Below, piece after piece: positions 35,069 through 43,894 of a DNA stretch of 64,000 bases. The stretch is from assembly GCA_003439945.1 (NCBI GenBank), contig QVRM01002203.1, forward strand, positions 124,001-188,000, written 5' to 3'. This DNA is from Dermanyssus gallinae. Its lineage: Eukaryota > Arthropoda > Arachnida > Mesostigmata > Dermanyssidae. The position numbers were made by a program, and so were the translations under genes. Within the stretch, counting starts at the first letter, position 1. Each line of letters begins with the position of its first letter. The notes beneath the pieces are model-generated. The model made no database searches. It worked only from the letters and a program-made list of their open reading frames with translations, and was not told where the DNA came from.

Positions 35069-35083
35069 AGCTTAGATTATGGT
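35069..35083 (+). repeat. Target-site duplication, left copy
   Basis: AGCTTAGATTATGGT, identical to 41039-41053 on the other side of the element. The right copy starts at the last A of the poly(A) tail, so the true length is 14 or 15 bp. Confidence 0.9.
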
Positions 35084-35419
35084 AGTGGTTTCGTTTTCGA
35101 ACACAGCGATCGGGTTCGCAAGAGCTCTTGGAATAGATCGTAAGATCTAAGAACAGAGTCGCTGTCAGCCCGGTATCTGTTGTCAATTCATCGAACGGTG
35201 GTCTAGAGCACCCCTAGGCACCCGCCCGAGAAACCTCAGTTAACTATCTGACTTTAAAACCGGAAGATCTTACAAGTGAGTGCCGCTCGGTTACGAAAAT
35301 CAGCTGTGCAGTGCAAAGAGACAACATCAACTCCGTAGCTGCCGGTCATTGCTGTTTCCAGCGACACTGACGGCAGTAACATCACGGTTACGTGTATAGA
35401 CCAACGGGCTAACAGCTAA

Positions 35420-35486
35420 GTAGCTAACACCCCGGCGTGCAAAATCATCGTACCGGGTTCAAATCCGGAGTATTTTTTTTTTTTTT
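35420..35486 (+). promoter_or_regulatory. tRNA-like Pol III B box and T-run in the 5' UTR
   Basis: 35456-35466 is GGTTCAAATCC, a perfect match to the Pol III B-box consensus GGTTCRANNCC. About 25-35 nt upstream, TAGCTAACACC (35421-35431) partly fits an A box. A run of 14 T (35473-35486), a strong Pol III terminator, follows at once, and ORF1 starts 33 nt later. The T-arm pairs only partly, so this is not a functional tRNA gene; a tRNA-derived (SINE-like) head is the likely origin. Promoter activity is inferred. Confidence 0.45.
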
Positions 35487-35518
35487 AGTCAGTTACCGCC
35501 ACACTCGCAGGTAGCGAG

Positions 35519-37402
35519 ATGTTTTTAAGCCAAGCCCCTCAGTGCAAGGAACCGGATAAGGGGAAAGGCACCCGGCTGGACAAAGAACCGGGCGACAAAT
35601 CGGACGAGAACAAGGGCTCTTACCCGGACAAGGATCTAAGCGCGGAGCCGAACATGGAACAGGGCGACGAGCCAACAGCGGTGGAAGACGTCGGCCCAGA
35701 ACTAGATAAGGAAGACAAGGAAGACCCGCTTCTAAGTCAACTGGCCGAAATGATGAAGCTGATCGACGACATGTACAGAGTCACCGCTAGCACCAAAAAC
35801 ATGCAAACAGTAGTCAAAAGCTCAACGGAACAGCTCAGGTCTCTTGTAAGAGAAGCAATACGGACAGAAAAGGCAAGACGGGCCGAAAGACAGCGAGCCG
35901 CGATCTTAAAAACAGACAAGATCAGCCGACAGGTAGAAGCTATTAACACCCTGATCGCTCGTTGCAACACTGAAGACGACTTAAAAGATCTCTTGTCGAG
36001 GGACTGGCCAGATGGCGCGTATAACAACGTGTCCCACTACAAAGAGAGCATTCTGAGGGAAAGCCCACTTCGGGTTCTAATTGCCCGGGAAGAGGACCCG
36101 GTTGACTCGGTCACCTGGAGAAACATGGCAAACCAGTTTCAAGGAATAGCGGGGGAGCCTGGAAAGAAAGTAGACGCGGTCCTATCACGCACTATCCAGG
36201 AGACAGGTGATGACGGACTCCCTACCGCACGTGCCTTAGTGGCGATCCGTCTGCCAAAGGATACCACGCCGTGGGAGGAAGGCGAGATGATTGAGAAGGT
36301 GGTCGTAAAGGCGATAGAGTTACGTAAAAAACACGAAGCGCTGCAGGACAATTCCCCCATCCCTTGCTACATGACAAGCCAGGGGGAGGCCAAGGGAGTC
36401 AATAAGCTCCTCGAATGTATTGCACGGAAGCACAACATCCAGATGGGGGTCACTCAAGGAAAAAACAGGAAGGGGCAACAGGCGAGGGGGGGAGCGAGAG
36501 CTCCGAGCGGCACCTCGATTCTCCTTCAACGGGAGCAAGGGGTCTCCTACGCAGACACGCTGAAGCGTCTTGGCAGTATGGTTGACCCGACTAAATACAA
36601 CGTGAGGGTGACAAAAGTCCAACGCTTAACCAGCGGTGACATGCGACTGATAGTCGCAGAAACTGCAGAGGGTGGCTCCGCGTCATTCATAGAGGCCCTC
36701 ACGACCAAGGGGGGGGCACAGGCCTCCAGGGACACCTCAACGCCTCGGAAATTCATAATAAGGGACCTGCTTGAAGGAACATCGCAAGAAGATGTCGAGC
36801 AGGCACTAGAGCAAGTATTAGGCAGTGCCGCCCCACTAGCGGTCGAGAAGCCCCAAAAGGGATACCGCGACCGATGGTCAGCTGTGGCCCGGGTAAATCA
36901 CTCCGACGCCGCAAAACTAACGGAGCTGGGGAAGGTTCCGATCGGGTGGGCGTCCTGCCCTATCTCTGAATGGGTCACAGTGCCTACATGCCAAAGATGC
37001 CAAAGAGTCGGGCACCACGCGCGGACCTGCACGTTCGAGCTAGTGGAAACCAAACGCTGCCACAAATGCGGCGATTTGGGCCACATCTCAAACGAATGCA
37101 CAAAGGCTCCCTCGTGTTATAACTGTGGAGGGGCCGGGCACTCAGCCAACTCCGCAGCGTGCCCCAACTACCGGTCCAAAATAACAGAGGCCAGACGCCA
37201 ACGCGGACAGCCGGATCTAGCCCCCACGCGGCAGAACAACGTCGCAGCTCCCCCAGCTCCGACACGCCAACAGGAAAACCCGACGGACAACGCCGCAGAC
37301 GCCTCCGATCAAACAGCAAACACCGCTGAGGACGACGACGGTTTCAGACAACCCTCGCGTAAAAACAGTACGGTCACCGCCAACAAACCTACGGGCTGCT
37401 AA
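35519..37402 (+). CDS. Retrotransposon ORF1 (gag-like nucleic-acid-binding protein)
   Basis: Intact 627-residue frame. The first 85 residues are Lys/Glu/Asp-rich and probably unstructured. Residues 85-150 form a Lys/Arg/Glu-rich helical, possibly coiled-coil, stretch. The middle has no named motif apart from an RRM-like or gag-type region around 355-465. Residues 491-548 hold three CCHC knuckles: CQRCQRVGHHARTC, CHKCGDLGHISNEC and CYNCGGAGHSANSAAC. The tail is Pro/Gln/Asn/Asp-rich. In this class ORF1 coats element RNA and helps bring it to the target. The ATG at 35519 is the first in frame after the T run. G+C is higher than in flanking DNA, as for the whole element. Confidence 0.9.
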   Translation: MFLSQAPQCKEPDKGKGTRLDKEPGDKSDENKGSYPDKDLSAEPNMEQGDEPTAVEDVGPELDKEDKEDPLLSQLAEMMKLIDDMYRVTASTKNMQTVVKSSTEQLRSLVREAIRTEKARRAERQRAAILKTDKISRQVEAINTLIARCNTEDDLKDLLSRDWPDGAYNNVSHYKESILRESPLRVLIAREEDPVDSVTWRNMANQFQGIAGEPGKKVDAVLSRTIQETGDDGLPTARALVAIRLPKDTTPWEEGEMIEKVVVKAIELRKKHEALQDNSPIPCYMTSQGEAKGVNKLLECIARKHNIQMGVTQGKNRKGQQARGGARAPSGTSILLQREQGVSYADTLKRLGSMVDPTKYNVRVTKVQRLTSGDMRLIVAETAEGGSASFIEALTTKGGAQASRDTSTPRKFIIRDLLEGTSQEDVEQALEQVLGSAAPLAVEKPQKGYRDRWSAVARVNHSDAAKLTELGKVPIGWASCPISEWVTVPTCQRCQRVGHHARTCTFELVETKRCHKCGDLGHISNECTKAPSCYNCGGAGHSANSAACPNYRSKITEARRQRGQPDLAPTRQNNVAAPPAPTRQQENPTDNAADASDQTANTAEDDDGFRQPSRKNSTVTANKPTGC

Positions 37403-37416
37403 GTTTCAAAACCGCA

Positions 37417-37728
37417 ATGACGCAACATAAAAAGACTCAAGTAAACTGCTCCAGAAGTCGTGCGTCTCACCAAACACTGGAGGAGATAGCGACGAGAAAA
37501 AGAGCGGTCATAGGTGATCGTAGAGGAGGCTCAGACTTTACCTTTTATCGCAGAAGAATGAAACCGCGTTTTAACCTTACAATCCGCAACCGCGAGCACG
37601 TTGTTAAACGTTTAAACCGAACCGTACTACCTGACGAATTTTTTACGACGAGCATTTTAGCGACCACCCCTACTATACACAATATAACGCCGCGAAACCC
37701 ATCGCCTCAAGACCCTCTTCGATTTTAA
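37417..37728 (+). CDS. Small spacer ORF a (first copy of a duplicated module)
   Basis: 103 codons, very basic, between ORF1 and ORF2. Its second half reads TIRNREHVVKRLNRTVLPDE, closely similar to the following small ORF (TTRKREHASRVLNQIALPDE). After LPDE the similarity continues in a different frame (YYTQYNAAKPIASRP versus YYIEYDVGKTINPRP), so copy 1 has lost frame. No known domain. It may be decayed or untranslated spacer; the duplication is what can be seen directly. Confidence 0.5.
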   Translation: MTQHKKTQVNCSRSRASHQTLEEIATRKRAVIGDRRGGSDFTFYRRRMKPRFNLTIRNREHVVKRLNRTVLPDEFFTTSILATTPTIHNITPRNPSPQDPLRF

Positions 37729-37739
37729 AACACATAAGT

Positions 37740-37964
37740 TTGACAACCCGCAAACGAGAGCACGCTTCTAGAGTTTTAAACCAGATAGCACTACCTGACG
37801 AAGAACTTTTTAAAGACTCTTACTATATAGAATATGACGTCGGGAAGACCATAAACCCAAGACCACCTCCGATCGTACAAAATGAGCCACAAGCAGCCAA
37901 GCAGAAGAAGAGAAAGGGAAATAAAAACATAAACGGCTATAAACATCAAGATATTGCAGATTAA
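37740..37964 (+). CDS. Small spacer ORF b (second copy, overlaps start of ORF2)
   Basis: Open frame whose reading extends from 37635 to the TAA at 37962-37964. It carries REH-x4-LN-x3-LPDE-x-x-F-x-DSYY and ends in a Lys-rich tail (AAKQKKRKGNK). It has no ATG near its start. It overlaps the beginning of the ORF2 frame (open from 37933) in another phase, a layout compatible with translational coupling into ORF2. Function unknown. Confidence 0.45.
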   Translation: MTTRKREHASRVLNQIALPDEELFKDSYYIEYDVGKTINPRPPPIVQNEPQAAKQKKRKGNKNINGYKHQDIAD

Positions 37965-39339
37965 CGTAGCACGGTCGCGAAGGGCTCATGACGTACTCGA
38001 CGTGACAAAAGAACGAGAGAACGCAAACATCTTGCTTCTTAGCGAACCTAATAAGCGTTGGATTGATCGTAGAAGGAGAAGAGACTGTTTTGCTGACAAA
38101 AACAGTGACGCTGCCATCTGGGTGAGTCCAGGATACCCCGTAAGGGCTGAAAGATCAGGAGAAGGATGGGTATGGGTAGAAATCGAAGGGGGACCAGTGA
38201 TCTTCAGCTGTTATATATCCCCAAACTCAGGCAGGCAAGCTTTTACAAATTTCTTGGACGGCCTGTGGAAAGAGATAGATGAACAGAGAAAGCGAAACAG
38301 AGAAGTCGTGGTGGGAGGAGACTTCAACGCGGCGGCACGGGAATGGGGAAGCAGAGAGACAACCTCGAGGGGCAGAGACACGATAGAGTGGCTGGCAGAG
38401 AATAGCTTAATTCTCTACAACGACGGGCTGGAGCCGACATTCGTCCGAGGAAGCCAGGCCACCTTTATAGACCTGACCCTCGGAACTGAACGAATGGCAG
38501 ATAAGCTTCAAAACTGGAAAGTCTTAGAAGAAGATAGCCAAAGTGACCACGCGTACATAAGCTTTGAGTACAGAGAGAAACACGAACGGCAGGAAAGCAA
38601 CAACCGCCGTGTAGCGTGGCACGCGTCGAAACTTGACCTGGAAAAGATGAGAAACGAAGTAAGAGCAAGGGGTCAACAGCTCCTAAACAAAGGAGAGGAA
38701 ATCCGGCCAGAAGCTGTAATGATGACAGAAGTCTGCAGGTTGGCGTCCATCGTAAAAGGAAGGACACCACACAAGAACCCCCCAAAGTACTGGTGGACAA
38801 CAGAAGTAATGTCTATCAGAACATCGTGTAACAAAGCCAGAAGGGCACTTGCCAGGGCAAGGGCAAAAAAGACCAATACGGACAGAGAATGGGAGGCAAT
38901 GAAAGAGGCGAGAAAGAACCTCAGAAAAGCAATAAACAAAAGCAAGAAGAACTCCTGGAAAGAGTTATGCGAGAAGGTGGAAACCGACATATGGGGGCAA
39001 CCATACAAAATAGTCATGGACAAGCTACGGAAACCCACGCCAGCGCTCTCAAAGGACTTGGTCGTGGCGTCAGTAAGGAGGCTCTTCCCGACTCATGATG
39101 AACCCATTCGTCCGGTGGGAACAGAGAGCGGGGAGGACATCCCCCTGACCACGGCCGGGGAAATTAAAGCGATAATTGAGCGCCTCCCCAATAGAAAAGC
39201 GCCTGGGCCCGATGGAATTCCGACAGAAGCCATCAAAATACTCTTGCAAGAGAAACCGGAGGTCTTTAAAAGGATAGCAGACATCATCTGGACCAAAGGA
39301 CACTATCCGAGGGAGTGGAAAAAGCCACTCTGGCCCTAA
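37933..39339 (+). CDS. Retrotransposon ORF2, 5' part (APE-type endonuclease and RT entry)
   Basis: Frame open from 37933 to a TAA at 39337-39339. It begins with ILQINVARSRRAHDVL, the R1-type endonuclease start, followed by ILLLSEPN (catalytic Glu), GGDFNAAAREWGS (Asp/Asn), and SQSDHAYISF (SDH). These form the apurinic-endonuclease-like active site that nicks target DNA. The linker has KYWWTTEVM and a basic helix; the RT begins with RLPNRKAPGPDGIPTEAIK near 39180-39235. There is no in-frame ATG before the endonuclease: the first is about 180 codons in. The frame ends prematurely because of a one-base offset at the five-A run at 39318-39323; the RT continues in the next frame. Confidence 0.9.
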   Translation, partial: TAINIKILQINVARSRRAHDVLDVTKERENANILLLSEPNKRWIDRRRRRDCFADKNSDAAIWVSPGYPVRAERSGEGWVWVEIEGGPVIFSCYISPNSGRQAFTNFLDGLWKEIDEQRKRNREVVVGGDFNAAAREWGSRETTSRGRDTIEWLAENSLILYNDGLEPTFVRGSQATFIDLTLGTERMADKLQNWKVLEEDSQSDHAYISFEYREKHERQESNNRRVAWHASKLDLEKMRNEVRARGQQLLNKGEEIRPEAVMMTEVCRLASIVKGRTPHKNPPKYWWTTEVMSIRTSCNKARRALARARAKKTNTDREWEAMKEARKNLRKAINKSKKNSWKELCEKVETDIWGQPYKIVMDKLRKPTPALSKDLVVASVRRLFPTHDEPIRPVGTESGEDIPLTTAGEIKAIIERLPNRKAPGPDGIPTEAIKILLQEKPEVFKRIADIIWTKGHYPREWKKPLWP

Positions 39340-40964
39340 TTAGAAAGCCAGGAAAGCCCCCTACGGACCCAGGGGGATATCGCCCAATATGCCTCCTGGA
39401 TACGATAGGTAAGGCTTTCGAGATACTGGTTAACATGAGACTGACCACGGAGCTTTCGGACAAGGGAGCTCTGGCAGACTCACAGTACGGTTTCCGAAAG
39501 GGAAGATCAACAGAGATGGCTATAGAACGGATTCTACAAGAGGCCCAGAGGCAGAGAGAACGAAACCAGTGGTCGAGAGAGCTGTGCCTCGTCGTCCTCC
39601 TAGATGTACGGAACGCGTTTAACTCGTTACGGTGGCAAGTAGTTATAGATGTCATGAGAGACATCCAAATCTCCAAATACCTGCAAAGGGTAATTGCGTC
39701 ATACTTAAAAGACAGAGCGGTGATGTACGGAGAGGATGAGTTTCCTATGACGGCCGGGGTCCCCCAGGGCTCAGTCCTGGGCCCTCTCCTCTGGAATATG
39801 GCATACAACGGAGTGCTAGAAGTAGTCCAGGCGCAGGGAGTACAAACGATCGCGTATGCGGACGACCTCGCCATAATGGTCACAGATCGAGACTCGGGTC
39901 TCCTGGAGCGGAAGGCCCAAAAAGCGCTCCATCAGGTGGAAACTTGGATGAAACACCACGGGATGGAACTAGCACCGGAAAAAAGCGAGGCTGTGATGCT
40001 AGTAGGGAATAAAGTCCACACCAAGCCGAACCTGACTCTGAATGGAGTGAAAATTGCAGTCAACGAGACAGCAAAGTACCTGGGGGTCACCGTTGACCGT
40101 GCTCTCACGGGAAACGCTCATATAGAAAATGTAACAGAGAAAGCAGGCAAGGTAGTAACCAACCTCGCCAGAATCCTACCAAGATTTAGAGGAGCGTCCG
40201 AGGGCAAGCGCCGGCTTCTTGCGACAGCGGCAGATTCCATTGTCCTTTACGCCGCGCCAGTCTGGGGGCCTCTCGCAATGAAAAGGAAAAAGAACCGGAG
40301 CAAACTTCTAAAAATACAGAGAAAAATGGCCATACGGGTTGCGAGAGCGTACAGGACGGTAGAGACCAAGGCCGTCATAGCCCTGGCCAGACTTGTCCCC
40401 TGGCCATTGCTAATAGACGAAAGATGCCGGCGGAAAGAAGACCCCACTCGAGGAAGGCAAGAAAGCCGTCAAGAGACGCTCCGGAAATGGCAGCACGAGT
40501 GGAGCTGTACGCCAGACGACGCCCCCGGAGCGTGGACCAGACACCTAATCCCCGACCTGGTCACATGGTTTAACAGAGGCCACGGGGAGACATCTTATCA
40601 CCTTACACAGGTTCTAACGGGTCATGGCTGCTTTCAGTCGTACCTGTACAAGATCAAGGTCGTGCAGGACCCGAGGTGTGTGACGTGCGAGACGGGCGAG
40701 GTGGACGACGTCACCCACACCGTCTGCTTCTGCCCAGCGCTCGAAGAGCAAAGAACGATGCTGAGCGTCTTTCAGAATAAAGGACGATCAGTAAAAGAAC
40801 TGGTAGCATGGATGTCCGAAGGCGAGGAAAAGTGGCTGCTGGGAGTGAAAGCGATCGAGAAGATTATGCAGAAAAAGAGGAACTGGAGCATGAAAGAAAG
40901 CGGAGGGAGAGAAGCTGATGACCAGCTCAGCGCTGACTACTACACACACCACGAAGTAAAGTGA
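39315..40964 (+). CDS. Retrotransposon ORF2, 3' part (reverse transcriptase and C-terminal CCHC)
   Basis: Continues the RT one base out of phase. Blocks in order: YRPICLLDTIGKAFE; QYGFRKGRSTEMAIE; motif A LLDVRNAFNSLRW; motif B MTAGVPQGSVLGPLLWN; motif C IAYADDLAIMV with both aspartates intact; motif D SEAVMLVGNK; thumb region with YAAPVWG. The tail has SYHLTQVLTGHGCFQSYL, then CVTCETGEVDDVTHTVC with CPALEEQ, a CCHC-type motif. The RT performs target-primed reverse transcription. All catalytic residues are present. Because the frame depends on the upstream offset, this copy should be non-autonomous unless that A run is bypassed in translation or is a sequencing error. Confidence 0.9.
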   Translation: MEKATLALIRKPGKPPTDPGGYRPICLLDTIGKAFEILVNMRLTTELSDKGALADSQYGFRKGRSTEMAIERILQEAQRQRERNQWSRELCLVVLLDVRNAFNSLRWQVVIDVMRDIQISKYLQRVIASYLKDRAVMYGEDEFPMTAGVPQGSVLGPLLWNMAYNGVLEVVQAQGVQTIAYADDLAIMVTDRDSGLLERKAQKALHQVETWMKHHGMELAPEKSEAVMLVGNKVHTKPNLTLNGVKIAVNETAKYLGVTVDRALTGNAHIENVTEKAGKVVTNLARILPRFRGASEGKRRLLATAADSIVLYAAPVWGPLAMKRKKNRSKLLKIQRKMAIRVARAYRTVETKAVIALARLVPWPLLIDERCRRKEDPTRGRQESRQETLRKWQHEWSCTPDDAPGAWTRHLIPDLVTWFNRGHGETSYHLTQVLTGHGCFQSYLYKIKVVQDPRCVTCETGEVDDVTHTVCFCPALEEQRTMLSVFQNKGRSVKELVAWMSEGEEKWLLGVKAIEKIMQKKRNWSMKESGGREADDQLSADYYTHHEVK

Positions 40965-40988
40965 AAAACATTTCCGTGGTTCTCTTAA

Positions 40989-41039
40989 AATAAACTTGCC
41001 GTATCACAGTAGTGTGAAAGGTCCAAAAAAAAAAAAAAA
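40989..41039 (+). terminator. Polyadenylation signal and poly(A) tail of the retrotransposon
   Basis: AATAAA at 40989-40994 is followed about 30 nt later by fifteen A (41025-41039), then the right target duplication. Confidence 0.85.
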
Positions 41040-41053
41040 GCTTAGATTATGGT
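41039..41053 (+). repeat. Target-site duplication, right copy
   Basis: Identical to 35069-35083. Marks the 3' boundary of the R1-clade insertion. Confidence 0.9.
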
Positions 41054-42337
41054 GACCCTTCATAAAAGCCATGTTCATGCAACAAGAACATAGATAAATG
41101 GCGAAAACATTAAGATCTAGGCAGAGGCTGCATTAGGTTGATCGGAAGTGTTCAGAAACGCTTACGCAACTCGCAGCACACCAAGCGCATGACGCAGCAA
41201 TAAGAAAGCCGCTCAGACGTTAACCAGAGGAACCCGGATGTACCAATAGGATTTGAGGACTCAAACCTTATCACGAAATGGTGTGCATCAGGATGAAGAG
41301 CTATCCCCTCCTTGGGCCTATAACCTCTTTTGCTGTGAAGATCGTTTTTGGCAGTCTTAATTATTCTGCCTTCTTGCGCATACTACTATTATGCGCAAGA
41401 AGCGCCGTTGCCGCGCTAAGAATGATGACCTAATAGTATAAACTGGCGTTGGTACCTTGAATTAATAGGGCGATATAAATACATACATATACATATATAC
41501 CCCCCCTACCGAATCTGCATCTTAGCTAGGAGGTTTCTAAAGTAGCCCACAATTTTGTCAGAGTTCTTCCTAGGAAAGAAGGGGCCGTTAGAGGAGCGAC
41601 GCCGTTTGTTGGCCTCAGTGGCCGAATGGACAGCATCTACGGCGCACCAGTATGTGGAGACCTGGCCCTTCGCACAGTCTAGCGGGTTATGGCAGTCGGG
41701 GTTGTTGTTTCGAAAGTACCGCGCGATTAGCACTGACGTCTTCCTGACTCTTGCGGCCATCTACCTGGCTTGCGGACTGAACGCACGCCCGCCCGCAAGA
41801 CACCTTTCGGGAGTGGGCCGTGCTCTCCGCCGGAGATACCTGCGTGCGCTGGATCCGCACGCATATGATCTACAGCAATGGTACTACGGGCCCGCGCACG
41901 AGCTTACACGTTTGGCAACTAAAGACTTCACCGCGTCGATGGCACAATGGCTCAATGCAACGCTCTGATAACATACTGCGAATCGCCGGAGTTTCCACCT
42001 GCCGCACCGTCAATAGTGCAGCTTAGTTAGAAGAGACCCCAAATGCCTTGTCCAGGGAAGTAGCTGAGAAAGACTCCTAACTTCAAGCTGGAAAAATAAA
42101 GTACGATTAGAACGCAACCCAAAAGCTCAAAGTGGAGGTCTGGAGAAGTGGCCGAGGGAAGATTCACTAAAAGGCAATATGTAACCAGGTCTCTTGCAGG
42201 ATTTCGACGCAACCCCGGTTCCTGGAAGAAACCTACCAAGATATGCATGAACGTCTCTCTCGCAAAAGACTTCCTCCTTATGGCCTTGAAGTAGTGCCAT
42301 TCAAGTTTGAACCTTGACGAAGTGCGGATGAGACGAA
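41054..42337. other. No gene recognised; hairpin 4 at 41370-41402
   Basis: 41370-41382 and 41390-41402 are perfect 13-bp inverted arms around a 7-nt loop. A plus-strand frame of 137 codons (41555-41968, GC-rich) overlaps an 84-codon minus frame; neither has a recognisable motif. The remainder shows nothing. Confidence 0.5.
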
Positions 42338-43006
42338 AGAGGTAGAGTTTCACACTAGGAGCTAAGGGTTGCCTGTTCTGCCTGTGCATAATGCATTTCC
42401 TAAAAAAAAACTCAAGCATATAGTACTTCCAATAGCTTTTTGATATCACCATAATTTCGCACTAGTACACAACATTATTCGAAGAAAATGGAAAGACGTG
42501 CGTATATAGATAACAATTTTTATTACTTAGCGCCCTTAAAAATAGGAGGCCCAGATCATTAAATTGGGCATGCAAGTATCAGACTGAGTGAAGAGCTTGT
42601 TTACTTGTTTTTTACTTGCCGTTTCAACTATGCTACTTTTATTTATTCGTCACGTTTGCCCTTCTGTGCGCTACTTCTAAGATTCTCCTTTCTATAAATG
42701 TTCCGTACCTGAGTGGGTCAAGCTACAAAACGCATCCAAAAAATCGTTCTGTAAATATTATTGGGCAAAGATATTTTTCGCTTCATCAGCATTACTTGGG
42801 GAAACTATGTAAATCTTACAGACAACCGCGGCGTAGGTAGTTCTTAGCAAGCCGGGGGCACTAGCCCGTCTCTTTCTTTAGTACACTAACAGTAAATTAT
42901 TGATTTTTGTCAGGCATCTATTATACGCCGTGGTGCCCTCTGTACCACATTCTCGCTCTCGAAATATGCACTCACATCACAAAATATTAATATATATGTA
43001 TATATG

Positions 43007-43076
<70 letters not shown>

Positions 43077-43723
43077 TTTTGTGATGTGAGTGCATATTTC
43101 GAGAGCGAGAATGTGGTACAGAGGGCACCACGGCGTATAATAGATGCCTGACAAAAATCAATAATTTACTGTTAGTGTACTAAAGAAAGAGACGGGCTAG
43201 TGCCCCCGGCTTGCTAAGAACTACCTACGCCGCGGTTGTCTGTAAGATTTACATAGTTTCCCCAAGTAATGCTGATGAAGCGAAAAATATCTTTGCCCAA
43301 TAATATTTACAGAACGATTTTTTGGATGCGTTTTGTAGCTTGACCCATTCAGGTACGGAACATTTATAGAAAGGAGAATCTTAGAAGTAGCGCACAGAAG
43401 GGCAAACGTGACGAATAAATAAAAGTAGCATAGTTGAAACGGCAAGTAAAAAACAAGTAAACAAGCTCTTCACTCAGTCTGATACTTGCATGCCCAATTT
43501 AATGATCTGGGCCTCCTATTTTTAAGGGCGCTAAGTAATAAAAATTGTTATCTATATACGCACGTCTTTCCATTTTCTTCGAATAATGTTGTGTACTAGT
43601 GCGAAATTATGGTGATATCAAAAAGCTATTGGAAGTACTATATGCTTGAGTTTTTTTTTAGGAAATGCATTATGCACAGGCAGAACAGGCAACCCTTAGC
43701 TCCTAGTGTGAAACTCTACCTCT
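42338..43723. repeat. Nearly perfect 1.39-kb palindrome centred on (TA)n
   Basis: Arms 42338-42996 and 43065-43723 mirror each other about position 43030.5. Every open frame in the left arm recurs on the opposite strand in the right arm. Reading both arms I found one difference, G at 42713 against T at 43348 where C would pair. The centre is a (TA)n run with GTATATGTATG interruptions only on the left. Homology stops abruptly at 42338/43723, and the right arm then enters another (TA)n. No coding potential recognised. Confidence 0.95.
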
Positions 43724-43749
43724 ATATATATATATATATATACAATGTA

Positions 43750-43832
<83 letters not shown>
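43722..43832. repeat. (TA)n microsatellite
   Basis: About 110 bp of TA repeats with a short interruption (ACAATG, GTGT near 43742-43760), directly at the right palindrome boundary. Confidence 0.95.
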
Positions 43833-43840
<8 letters not shown>

Positions 43841-43894
43841 AACGCTTTATTCAAAGTAAAAAGACAAATATACATTCGCATATATGCATGTATG

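Larger units (their letters stand above)
35084..41039 (+). mobile_element. Nearly intact R1-clade non-LTR retrotransposon
   Basis: Full-length element of about 5.96 kb, delimited by a perfect 15-bp duplication and a 15-A tail (41025-41039). Layout: 5' UTR about 435 bp with a tRNA-like segment; ORF1 gag with three zinc knuckles; a 550-bp spacer with two small overlapping ORFs; ORF2 with APE-type endonuclease, RT and a C-terminal CCHC; 3' UTR about 75 bp with AATAAA at 40989-40994. The R1-clade call rests on the endonuclease start (LQIN-x-ARSRRAH), GVPQGSVLGPLLWN in motif B and the C-terminal LTGHGCF/CCHC block. R1-clade members often use specific targets; this target does not look like the 28S rDNA site. 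The only coding lesion seen is one frameshift in ORF2, so the insertion is probably young. Confidence 0.9.

Noticed and set aside
35401..35486. Functional tRNA gene
   Set aside because: B box is perfect but the T stem has mismatches and no acceptor stem can be formed; called tRNA-like only.
35493..37319. Minus-strand frames across the retrotransposon ORF1
   Set aside because: Shadows of the intact plus-strand ORF1.
42900..43161. Identical 83-residue open frames on both strands
   Set aside because: They are a consequence of the palindrome and run through (TA)n; not genes.
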